A stretch of 64,000 nt of DNA, from assembly GCA_900240875.1 (NCBI GenBank), contig OESE01000217.1:124001-188000 (forward strand). The letters are read 5' to 3'. Position numbers and translations under genes: made by a program. Source of the stretch: Crithidia expoeki. Taxonomy: Eukaryota; Euglenozoa; Kinetoplastea; Trypanosomatida; Trypanosomatidae. Positions 1-7,968 of this stretch are shown here, piece after piece; within the stretch, counting starts at the first letter, position 1; every line of letters begins with the position of its first letter. The notes beneath the pieces were generated by a model. It did not search any database and had not been told where the DNA came from. It saw only the letters and a program-made list of their open reading frames with translations.

Positions 1-971
1 CCCGTCAGCAGCGCTTCGAACTGCGCGCCGCGACGGTGATTCTGCGCTACGAGGGTGGCTTGGCCACCGGCAGCCTGCAGCTGTGCGCGGACACGCGGCT
101 AAAGCAGCACCTGCACGCATCTGGCTACCACGTGATGGACCTGTGCGCATCGCCGATCAACGCGTACATGGGGGTGCCGCAGACAGGCAACTTCCACACT
201 TCAAAAAAAAATGAGGGGTCCAACAACAGCGGCGGCAGCACTGCCGCTGTGCCGGCTCAGCACGAGGTGCCAAACTACTTCTGTTCCGCTTTCTACGACA
301 CAGACAGGTACTTTGGCAGCATGGGCAGCGCGGTGGCCGTCGATCCTCTGCACATCTTTAAAGTTCCGCAGATAAACCCGGAAGGAAAGCCGCTGCTGCT
401 GACGCTGGATGTACCATATGACGAAGATCTCTGCGAGCTGCTTTTTCAAAAACTCGTGCGAGATATGAAGCGTGCCACCACGATCGTTTCTGCAAGCTCT
501 TCCTCTTCACCCCGACCGCCTGTTGCGGTGGACTACGTGTTGGTGTTGCCGCTGTGGTGGGACATCCCCATGAAGATCCCGAAGCGCTTTTTTACGGAGA
601 GCGCCGACGGGGCAACGGTGGGCACCGCAGACATAGAGCAGCTTGTGCGTGACCGTGCGGCAATGTTGGAGGAAGGCTACAAGGTTCTTTACACGTGGCC
701 CACCGTCCTCGCCGAAGCAGCAGGCGACGCAAACTCCGTCCCAACTAACTACTCCCCGCACAGTGCGTGGGTCTGTTTTGACAGCGTGTTTATCGACGAC
801 CGCTACGGCTACTTCTGTACCGTGACGAATCAGTGGCTGCATGGAGTGACAACAACAGAAGTGATTGGACTGGCGCAGCCTCGTTGTGTGGAGGGCGAAA
901 AGAAAGACACGCCTTCACAGCTGCAGCAGGCACTGGACGCGTTTTACGGACCAGGACCTGCGTCACCGTAG
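1..971 (+). CDS. PCIF1-like mRNA cap adenosine N6-methyltransferase (5' partial)
   Basis: The reading frame is open from the first bases of the window and ends at TAG 969-971, so the N-terminus lies outside. The segment FCSAFYDTDRYFGSMGSA matches the conserved block of the PCIF1 WW-domain-associated methyltransferase family (human FCSAFPDVDxYFGS). About 40 residues later the sequence LDVPYDEDLCELL occupies the place of the catalytic NPPF loop, followed by a PLWWDIP strand like PCIF1's 'FxPEW'. Known: PCIF1 makes N6-methyl-2'-O-methyladenosine at the first transcribed base of capped mRNA. Kinetoplastid cap4 carries N6,N6,2'-O-trimethyladenosine at that base, so a role in cap4 formation is a reasonable inference. 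The unusual feature is Asp-Val-Pro-Tyr (bases 408-419) instead of Asn-Pro-Pro-Phe. Family assignment is fairly secure; substrate is inferred. Confidence 0.75.
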   Translation, partial: RQQRFELRAATVILRYEGGLATGSLQLCADTRLKQHLHASGYHVMDLCASPINAYMGVPQTGNFHTSKKNEGSNNSGGSTAAVPAQHEVPNYFCSAFYDTDRYFGSMGSAVAVDPLHIFKVPQINPEGKPLLLTLDVPYDEDLCELLFQKLVRDMKRATTIVSASSSSSPRPPVAVDYVLVLPLWWDIPMKIPKRFFTESADGATVGTADIEQLVRDRAAMLEEGYKVLYTWPTVLAEAAGDANSVPTNYSPHSAWVCFDSVFIDDRYGYFCTVTNQWLHGVTTTEVIGLAQPRCVEGEKKDTPSQLQQALDAFYGPGPASP

Positions 972-1506
972 GCGTCGCAACACTCTCCAATAATTATCCA
1001 CTGTGCCGATTGGAAGTTTGTAACTCGCCTTTATTGCGAAACGAACAAGCAGATTAAACTACTTAACCGACCTTGCACCAAACCAACAACCACATCAACG
1101 ATGTGGGTGAGGGCGTGGTATAGCGTACTGCATCTTGCTTCTGAGTGAGTTTACGAACAAGCCTGGCTCAAAACCACTAAATGTCCCTCCCTCTCCTTTC
1201 TCAAATACACAGAGCTGTTGGGTTTCACTGAAACTGTTTCCTTCGTCGCTTCTTTTCTTTTCCCGTGGTACTTTCCTTTTATGCACACGTGCACTGCGCC
1301 CCTTCAGCACTCAAGGTGCCGGCGTCAGCTCAAACATCGCACAACTGCCGAGACGCAGAAGAAAAAAGCGCGCGGGGTTTTGTGTGTTTTTTCAGATTGC
1401 ACACTTCTCTTGCAACCGGAAAAGGGCGAGTGCCAACTCCATTGGCATTTACGTTTTCACCATTATTATTATTATTGCCATTGCTTCCTATCCACAATAC
1501 GGCATC
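972..1506. other. Intergenic/UTR spacer
   Basis: Contains the 3' UTR of the methyltransferase gene and the 5' leader of the next gene. Bases about 1180-1270 are pyrimidine-rich (CCCTCCCTCTCCTTTCTC and neighbours) and are followed by several AG dinucleotides, consistent with a polyadenylation/trans-splicing zone. An open frame continues upstream of the next ATG, but its composition is T-rich and unlike coding sequence. A short ATT repeat sits at 1462-1476. Confidence 0.5.
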
Positions 1507-2526
1507 ATGGGCTACGGCGGCCCGCGTGTGGAGTTCTACACGGCGAATCAGTACGCTAACCATGCCGCCGCCATCCAGCGCGAGGATGCGGCACGCGTGC
1601 GCAGCATTGTCGACCGCCGCACTTCCACGCCTGAGTCAGAGCAGCTGCGGCGGCGTGAGGAGGCTTTTCGCCAGTACGAGGCGCAACAGGCGGCGATGGC
1701 AGCCGAAGCACGTGCAGTAGAGACCGCCGCGCTGGAAGCGCGTGAACGCCATGAAGAGCGTCAGATGCGGCGCCTCGCTGCAAAAGGGCGCTACCATTCC
1801 CTTTCCACCAACGAGGCCGCGTCGCGCCGCGCTCATCAGGCCCACCTGCATGCACTCGCACAGCCGCGTCAAGACCCTGCGCAGCCCACCACAGACACTA
1901 CATATGGTTGTGTGATGCATTCCTCGAAAGGGAGGACGGTTTACCCGAAGGGCCGCAACAAAGCCGCCTACGCCCCGGGCGTTGACCGCGATCGAATTGT
2001 GCCGGTGCGTCCACTGCTGGACGGCAGTGGCCCTCCCCCGCCGTGGGTTGGCAGCTACAGCACCCACCACGGCGCCGGCCACGAGCAACGGCAGGCGGTG
2101 CTGGCGGAGGTGGGGTACTACTCCGGCACACCGAACGCTGCACCAAACAGCGCAACCAAGGAAGTGCAGCGGCAGAAGCAAGCTGCTGCAGCTGAGAATG
2201 ACAACAAAGGCCAAAATCTGGCAGCGTCCGCTACTGCATCCGCAGCATTGCACAAGGATGAAGGCACGGAAGTGGAGAACGACGACATGGCCTCTGTTTT
2301 CAGCCACGGCTCATCGAACGGTCCCATTCGTGCGACGGGCAACACGCACGTCAGCACCGTTTCAACAAAAGAAAGTGTGCAGCTGCATTTGAGCCGGCAC
2401 GGCGGTGCCATGACCGCCCCACGGCCGCAGCAGTCCACGAAGCAGACACCCATGAAGGATCTGACACTGCCGGAGCTGTCACACCGACTGGTGAAGATGC
2501 AGGCACCACCCGCTAGGCGCTGTTGA
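1507..2526 (+). CDS. Conserved-looking hypothetical protein, N-terminal helical, Ala/Gln/Arg-rich
   Basis: 339 codons ending in TGA. The start is placed at ATG 1507 (MGYGGPRVEFYT) because composition changes from T-rich leader to GC-rich coding at that point, although the frame is open further upstream. Residues about 20-115 are rich in Glu, Arg, Ala and Gln and likely form a long helix or coiled coil. Residues about 130-205 contain Tyr/Pro-rich motifs (TTYGCVMHSSKG, PLLDGSGPPPPWVG), and the C-terminus is polar and probably disordered. No signal peptide or membrane segment is visible. I do not recognise a family. Gly2 exists, but the residues after it do not make a good N-myristoylation site. 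The neighbouring SAXO gene makes a cytoskeletal role possible but nothing more. Confidence 0.75.
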   Translation: MGYGGPRVEFYTANQYANHAAAIQREDAARVRSIVDRRTSTPESEQLRRREEAFRQYEAQQAAMAAEARAVETAALEARERHEERQMRRLAAKGRYHSLSTNEAASRRAHQAHLHALAQPRQDPAQPTTDTTYGCVMHSSKGRTVYPKGRNKAAYAPGVDRDRIVPVRPLLDGSGPPPPWVGSYSTHHGAGHEQRQAVLAEVGYYSGTPNAAPNSATKEVQRQKQAAAAENDNKGQNLAASATASAALHKDEGTEVENDDMASVFSHGSSNGPIRATGNTHVSTVSTKESVQLHLSRHGGAMTAPRPQQSTKQTPMKDLTLPELSHRLVKMQAPPARRC

Positions 2527-2706
2527 GAAACGTGGATACAAGAGGACGGGAAGGTCTGGGTTAGATGGAGTGGTCCGTTTTGTTGTTGGCTATTGTATTC
2601 ATTGATGTACAGTATCACGGCATCGATCTTCCTTGTTTACGCACACGGTGCAACTTAAATATTTACGCTTTCTGTTTGTAACGTTCTCTAAGTGTCACTG
2701 GCCGCC

Positions 2707-2946
2707 ATGTTAAGATTGTACTTTCTACCTGTCTTCCTTACCTGTATAGTTATCCTCCCTTCCCCCGCCTCTTCCGCTGTGAGAGAGTTCACGCGTCAAC
2801 GGAACTACAACTTACGCCAGTGTCTCCAGTTCGCAAGAAAGAAAGCTGATAGGTGTAACGTAGTACCTCGACATGCTCGCCTTCAGCGTTTTTGCTGCCA
2901 ACTCAACCCACAACATGAAGACAGGCCACACAGCAGCAACAAGTAA
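2707..2946 (+). CDS. Possible small secreted cysteine-containing protein
   Basis: 79-codon ORF starting at ATG 2707 in a GCCGCC context and ending with TAA. It begins with a credible signal peptide: Leu/Phe/Val-rich residues 4-18, then PSPASSA as a possible cleavage site. The remaining 55 residues are basic and hold five cysteines (QCLQF, DRCNV, FCCQL). The Cys spacing is not the twin CX9C of mitochondrial CHCH proteins. A pyrimidine stretch ending in AG (CGTTCTCTAAG, about 2680-2690) lies just upstream and could be a splice acceptor. I recognise no family, and chance cannot be excluded at this length. Confidence 0.33.
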   Translation: MLRLYFLPVFLTCIVILPSPASSAVREFTRQRNYNLRQCLQFARKKADRCNVVPRHARLQRFCCQLNPQHEDRPHSSNK

Positions 2947-3403
2947 AGCAGCACACGTGTATGTCGTAAATTGAGAGGAATTCATTATCTTACTCGGCTT
3001 CCTCCCCTCCCCACCACCACGCTATCTTCCCCTTTGAGCGCCATCCCATTTTCACATTCCTATACGTCTCCTTAAACTTCGATAGCTGTAAAGAGTTCAC
3101 CTACGCCTCTTTGCGTGTACACACACAGCCCTTAAGGTTCTTTACTCAGGAACAAGAAAAATTCAGCGCGCGCACGCACAAATTAACTGTCCATATCCCT
3201 CAACAATCAATAGTGGCTTCCGTTTGCTTGTACCACAATAGACTTTCTCTTTTTGTTTGCCCCACTCACCGCTTTCTTTCTCAACGGTGACAGGCTTTCT
3301 AGCGGAAGCACTACGGGTGTTTTCTCTCTGCCTCCTTCGTTGCACGCACCATTTCACAATTCAGTTTATTTGGTTTTCCCAGCACACAAGCGTACCCTGC
3401 AAA
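2947..3403. other. Intergenic/UTR spacer upstream of SAXO
   Basis: Pyrimidine-rich blocks at about 2998-3080 and 3241-3290 (CTTTCTCTTTTTGTTTGCCCC and similar), followed by AG dinucleotides before the SAXO start, look like a trans-splice acceptor region. No further gene is supported. Confidence 0.5.
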
Positions 3404-4204
3404 ATGACGCAGCTGCACTCCGTTGCCAGCCTCGACTACGGCGATGGCCGCACCTGTGTGTGCCGCATCTGCGAGTGCGGCAAGCACCAATGCCCCGGCA
3501 TGAAGGTGCCGTTCATAGGCGAGACCACGTACCGCGACGAGTACGTCGGCAAGAGCTCCGAGCGTGAGCGCCCGCGCCGCGCCCGGCAGACCGTCTTCCC
3601 GACCAAGGCGGAAGAGGGTCACTTCAAGACGACGAACCAGGAAGCAGCAGAGCTGTTGCAGGGGAAGGACCTCCGCCCCGCTGAATCCTACAAGCCGCGT
3701 GAGTTGGCGGCGCCGCCAATGCCGTTTGAGGGTACCTCCACGAACCGTGCCGACTACCCGGGCTGGATGCCGGAGAACAACCGTGTGAAGCGCAAGCAAG
3801 AGCCGATTGCGAAGCTGCCCGGCACGTACACCACTACGAAAGGTGCGATGGAGGAACAGGTGCGCGACCTTCACCTCAAGGGGGCGCTGCCCCGCCCACC
3901 GAAGAACTGCAAGGCCGACGACACCCCGCAGGGCAACGTGCCTTTTGACGGCATCACGAGCTACACAGCTGAGTATCCGGCGAAGGAGGTACCGATGACC
4001 CGCAGCATCATCCGCCGCGACAACCAGGTGGCTGTGCCGGAGAACCGCGACTTCCAGACGACGACCTCCAGCGCTTATCAAGTTCCGCCGATGCACATGC
4101 GCCACGATTGCCCCGCCGCCTTTGTGCCGGTGCGCCCAGCTTCGCGCGATGGGCACATCAAGCTCTCCGTTTACAATATCCCGACCGGTGATACGCTGAT
4201 GTAA
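3404..4204 (+). CDS. SAXO: SAXO/STOP-like axonemal microtubule-binding protein
   Basis: 266 residues from ATG 3404 (AAAATGACG context). Residues 18-32 read CVCRICECGKHQCPG, matching the N-terminal cysteine signature of the SAXO (FAM154) family (human CVCELCSCGRHHCP). Downstream are repeated Mn-type microtubule modules: VPFIGETTYRDEY, MPFEGTSTNRADYPGW and VPFDGITSYTAEYPA, plus weaker copies with TKAEEGHFKTTN, LPGTYTTTKGAM and NRDFQTTTSSAYQ. Known: these proteins stabilise axonemal, basal body or flagellar microtubules, and a SAXO orthologue has been characterised in Trypanosoma brucei. The GC-rich third positions and the complete repeat set indicate a functional gene. The large antisense open frame across it is a codon-bias shadow. 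Confidence 0.93.
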   Translation: MTQLHSVASLDYGDGRTCVCRICECGKHQCPGMKVPFIGETTYRDEYVGKSSERERPRRARQTVFPTKAEEGHFKTTNQEAAELLQGKDLRPAESYKPRELAAPPMPFEGTSTNRADYPGWMPENNRVKRKQEPIAKLPGTYTTTKGAMEEQVRDLHLKGALPRPPKNCKADDTPQGNVPFDGITSYTAEYPAKEVPMTRSIIRRDNQVAVPENRDFQTTTSSAYQVPPMHMRHDCPAAFVPVRPASRDGHIKLSVYNIPTGDTLM

Positions 4205-5003
4205 GGAAGATGAGCCTTCGCGCTTCCTTGGAAACAGTTGCTTGTTTTCCTACCCCTATTTTGTCACCGGAGCCCTGCGCTGCCGTGTTCCCGCCGATGT
4301 ACTATTGTAATTGAGGGGAAAGGAGTAAAACGAGGTCAGGTACGGTCCCTTGGTCCTACTTGTATTTTCCTCTTTTTTCCTTCTCGCTTTGGTGCCCTCT
4401 TACTATACTGTTGTTTTTTTTGCCGGACGCGACTGAGCTCACTTACACAAGTCGGATCAGGGTCATTGTCCTCCTTTCCTTTCTCTTTCAGAGCCCCCCG
4501 AGTCTTCATGTATTTCTGTATTCTCTTCCGTTCCACCTGTTTGGTGTGCTTCAGATTCGAAAGCACTAAATAACGCGTTTTCTCAAGAAGATGTATAGAA
4601 AAACTCACGGAAGGGCGAATAAAGCCAGTCGCACACTACTCTACGACCGTGGTGCAACTATAGTCCGATTTTGTCGTAACGAAGTTATGAAGGCGAACAT
4701 AGTGGTCAATGAAGGAAGTTCTCCATCGCATGCACGCCTCTCCCCTGGGAAAGCCACTCCAATCTCGCTTCGGAAGGAACCACTCGTGCTTGACCCCGAG
4801 GAGAAGGAGGCCGTGTTTTAGAGGAGCCGCACTTTGTATTCCTCAGTCTTTGTCTTTTTTTGTTTTATGTTACTGATGTGTCGTTTAGCAGTCTCGTCTT
4901 TTCATTTACCTCCATTTCTCTTCACTGCAAAGCACGAGCAGTACCTTCACCATCCTTTTCCTTTTTAGTGTTTCCTCCGCACTTCTTCCTTCAGTCCTAT
5001 AAA
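4205..5003. other. Intergenic/UTR spacer
   Basis: Holds the 3' region of SAXO, a possible small ORF (4591-4821, listed separately) and a strongly pyrimidine-rich stretch at 4840-4993. The latter ends in CTTCTTCCTTCAG (AG 4993-4994) ten bases before the next start codon; another AG at 4967-4968 follows CATCCTTTTCCTTTTT. Either could be the spliced-leader acceptor of the downstream gene. Confidence 0.5.
4591..4821 (+). CDS. Possible small ORF, 76 residues, unknown
   Basis: ATG 4591 to TAG 4819-4821. The C-terminal third uses codons like the neighbouring genes and ends in a charged tail (VLDPEEKEAVF). The N-terminus is basic (MYRKTHGRANKASR). No domain, signal peptide or membrane segment is visible. 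A T-rich tract (about 4380-4420) precedes it. It may be a short conserved protein or a chance ORF in the SAXO 3' UTR. Confidence 0.28.
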   Translation: MYRKTHGRANKASRTLLYDRGATIVRFCRNEVMKANIVVNEGSSPSHARLSPGKATPISLRKEPLVLDPEEKEAVF

Positions 5004-7538
5004 ATGAGGTCCAACGGTGCAGTGCACGTTGGCAACGACACTTTCCTTGCCGCGACCAAGGACGTTACGGACAGTCTCTTCCTCTTCTCCAGCTCCTTCC
5101 CCACGGAGGAGCAGCTAGCCTCATTGCCGCTGGCCCGCCACGTCCGCTTTAACCCTCACTCGGCCCTCCATTGCTCCGCCTCTGAATTGCAGCACTACAA
5201 CACCGCTGCTGCGTTGCGCGAGGTCAGCCGGAACGCACCGGTAAGTCTGGTCTCGCCAAGCACAAAGACTAAGAATGATAATCAGGGGAGTACGGCTGCC
5301 ATGGAGGAGTTGACCTCGCCGCTGTTCCGTCACTCCCTGCACGCATCTCCTGATGGACAGCAGATCGCCGTGATCAGCAATGTGCTGCGCCATCACTACA
5401 TCATTGACATCGCGGCAGAGCCCGCCTCGGTCTGTGCACTCGAGATGACGGAGGTGGTGCGCAGTGTGTGCTGGCACCCAGTCGCACAGCACGTTCTCTA
5501 TGTGTTGTTTGTCTCTGGTGATATGGTGATTTACGACACGAGTCGATCACGAATGGGGGTGGTGCTTCCCCGACATCGTCGGCTGGCGCTACGACCCATT
5601 ATTCAGCGTTGCCTGGCAGAGGCTGAAGAATTAGCAAACAGGGGCGAGCACAAAGAGTTGCCTTCTCCATCTCTGACGAACACTCCCGCGACCCCTGTTA
5701 TCGTCTCTGGAACGTTTGCGAAGGCTATTGCATCGACAGCAGCGAAAAAGGCGAAGGGCAACAAGACGGGCAACTCAACGGCAAGTAGTAGTGGGAACCA
5801 AAACAAGTGCAGCGCAGAAAAGTCCACGATGAATAACAGCAATACACTGGCAGCTCCTTTGACTTTCGTCTCACCCAGCGTTTACTACCCAACTAGAGAC
5901 GTGGACAACAACAACGCAGCACCCACCCACAAGATGCGCACCACGGGCAGTCCAACTGCGGAGATGGCAGGCACGGCATCACCCTCCAAAGCTACAGAGG
6001 GAGAGGGGAAGTCTTCCAACGAAATCATCCCAACTCATAAGGAACCCGAGGGCGGCCCAATCGCCGTAGCTGCACCGCCCTCGCAGGAAACTAACACCGA
6101 CGTGGCGTCCACCGGCGTGTCAAACGCAGTGCACCGTCGTACTGCACAGACGGATCTGGTGGATTTGTACGTACTGGCCCCGACGATCAGCCTCCCAGTT
6201 ATAATGCTCGTGCTGAGCAGCAGCGGCGACGTTTACGCGGTCCACCTCAGCGAAGAAAATACATTACCGGTGCTGGCCACCGCGGCCGCCATCGACGATG
6301 GACGCATGCGCACATTTGAAGAGGAGTGCAAGCGACCGGCTGGAGCGGCGAAGACGGCAACGGCAATCAATGTTGAGGTGCACCACCTAATTGCTGGTGA
6401 GCTGAGGTCCGGCTTGGATGAGGCGCTGGCAGTGCGGGCTTGCCTGGTGGACCGCGATGCCGGTACCCACGCCGTCTTTTTTAGCACGGCGAACGGCGCC
6501 GTGCTAGGTGCGTGGGTCGGCGAGCCGGACCTTCTGGCGCGGCACCGCACCGCCCACCTGCGCTCCAGCGGTGCACCGAACATTGCCTTTACGGTGCGGC
6601 TCGATGGCCGAGGCGGTGACGTCCGAAAGTGCCTCTCCCCCGCCGTACCCTCCACTTCGCACGCCGTCACGATGACGCAGTTCAACAACCTCTGCCTGCT
6701 GCGCTGCGGGGAAATGGGTGACGTGGCATACCTGCTGGCAATGCCGTGCTGGGACCGCGAACGCCATGGATGGAGCTGCTGGCAGCCCACGTGCGAGTCG
6801 GCCGAGACGACGACCGAAATGCGGCAGGCACTGCCGTTGCTCAGCTGCGATGCGGCAGTCCCACCACCAGTGGCGTTGCGGCTGCCCTATGATACAAGTG
6901 GTGCCAGCCTCGCATTGGGCGTCCAGGAATTGCTGCTGATGCCGGAACTGTCATTGTCGAAGCCGGGGAATTGCGAACGCCACTGCATCCTCAGCATCAC
7001 GCTTCTCTCTCTGTTGCGTTCCGCCCTCTACGCCCGGTGCGGCACTCTGCAGTTGCACCCCCCATCGGGGCTGCCCAAAGTACCAGAGGCAGCCACGATG
7101 ACAACATCAACACAGGCGCAAGGGGCGCAGCAGCAGCAGCTGACAACGAGGGTGCAATCCAACGGTGCTAACGCCAGCCGTGCCGCGCTGCTGCGGCTAG
7201 TTAATTTAATACCGGCGTGCCACCGCCGGTGGCTCTGCGGCGCCCCGCAAGACGAGGTGGACGCTGCAACGGTGGAGTTAGCGACCCTCGTGGAACGGCA
7301 GACCCGCGAGATGGAGCGGCGCGAGCGGGCGCAGGCGCAGCGGCGCAAGCGCTTAATGAGCCGCGTGGCGGTGTTGGAGAGCCGCATGTCAGAGATGAAC
7401 GCTACCTACGACCGGTGGCAGCAGACGTTGCTCGACGCCATTGTGCATCGCAGAGGCAGCGCCGCCGTGCGGACGGCAAACGAGCGTCTGGGCGAGGTGC
7501 ACACGATGCTCAATGAATGGGAGCACCGACTATATTAA
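5004..7538 (+). CDS. Probable nucleoporin of the Nup82/Nup88 type
   Basis: 844 residues; the start is ATG 5004 (AAAATGAGG), which directly follows a splice-acceptor-like tract. The N-terminal two thirds look like a divergent beta-propeller. Residues 110-180 contain SPDGQQIAVIS and, around residue 156, SVCWHP...VLYVLFVSGDMVIYD, close to the 'WHP...L.SD..iriYd' strands of Nup88/Nup82. A polar Ser/Thr/Asn/Lys-rich insertion spans residues about 205-375. The final 100 residues (about 746-844) are a coiled coil rich in Arg/Glu/Gln. Propeller plus C-terminal coiled coil is the architecture of Nup82/Nup88, and T. brucei has such a protein (Nup76) at the cytoplasmic/mRNA-export side of the pore. Other WD-like scaffold proteins remain possible. 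Confidence 0.5.
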   Translation: MRSNGAVHVGNDTFLAATKDVTDSLFLFSSSFPTEEQLASLPLARHVRFNPHSALHCSASELQHYNTAAALREVSRNAPVSLVSPSTKTKNDNQGSTAAMEELTSPLFRHSLHASPDGQQIAVISNVLRHHYIIDIAAEPASVCALEMTEVVRSVCWHPVAQHVLYVLFVSGDMVIYDTSRSRMGVVLPRHRRLALRPIIQRCLAEAEELANRGEHKELPSPSLTNTPATPVIVSGTFAKAIASTAAKKAKGNKTGNSTASSSGNQNKCSAEKSTMNNSNTLAAPLTFVSPSVYYPTRDVDNNNAAPTHKMRTTGSPTAEMAGTASPSKATEGEGKSSNEIIPTHKEPEGGPIAVAAPPSQETNTDVASTGVSNAVHRRTAQTDLVDLYVLAPTISLPVIMLVLSSSGDVYAVHLSEENTLPVLATAAAIDDGRMRTFEEECKRPAGAAKTATAINVEVHHLIAGELRSGLDEALAVRACLVDRDAGTHAVFFSTANGAVLGAWVGEPDLLARHRTAHLRSSGAPNIAFTVRLDGRGGDVRKCLSPAVPSTSHAVTMTQFNNLCLLRCGEMGDVAYLLAMPCWDRERHGWSCWQPTCESAETTTEMRQALPLLSCDAAVPPPVALRLPYDTSGASLALGVQELLLMPELSLSKPGNCERHCILSITLLSLLRSALYARCGTLQLHPPSGLPKVPEAATMTTSTQAQGAQQQQLTTRVQSNGANASRAALLRLVNLIPACHRRWLCGAPQDEVDAATVELATLVERQTREMERRERAQAQRRKRLMSRVAVLESRMSEMNATYDRWQQTLLDAIVHRRGSAAVRTANERLGEVHTMLNEWEHRLY

Positions 7539-7968
7539 GGTTGAGTTGTTTTGCTAATTACTGTGGGTGTCTAAATGTGTTGTTGCTGTGCCGATGACCA
7601 TGAGGCAGCTTAAACGGATTACTGCACCTTACCTTAGTGGAAGCTACTTTTGTTGAGGTTACGGTAGTCCTCTTTGCGGAGCCGTTGAAAGCCAGAACAG
7701 CCATTCCAATGACAAACCCCTGCATCTTCGCCTCATCAAAGGCCAGAATGTTCTCCCCCCACACACACACACCAAAGTATCCATTCGGAAGTCGAGCTGC
7801 ATCTTTTCGTCTTGTTTAGTTTGCAGCCATTTTCACCGTTTCACTCTACGACTCTTTCTTCACAGCAACTCACTAATAGCGTATTCCTACCTTTAAATTA
7901 CATGGAGATTCTCTAACAGAAATATCAGCACAGAAGTAGTAAGCTTGTTCTTTTCCAAGAACGGCATT
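7539..7968. other. Intergenic/UTR spacer
   Basis: No gene seen. Contains the 3' region of the Nup-like gene and the leader of the coiled-coil gene, including a short CACACACACACAC run at 7761-7773. Confidence 0.5.
7830..7865 (+). promoter_or_regulatory. Probable trans-splice acceptor (polypyrimidine tract + AG)
   Basis: A T/C-rich tract (TTTCACCGTTTCACTC through CTCTTTCTTCACAG) ends in AG at 7864-7865. It leaves a leader of about 103 bases before ATG 7969 and supports that start over the open frame just upstream of it. Confidence 0.5.

Noticed and set aside
1135-1506. Upstream extension of the 1507 gene's frame
   Set aside because: T-rich leader composition and several acceptor-like AGs; ATG 1507 coincides with the change to coding composition.
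3311-4156. Long antisense open frame across the SAXO gene
   Set aside because: It mirrors the codon bias of SAXO; the + strand has a clear family signature and repeats.
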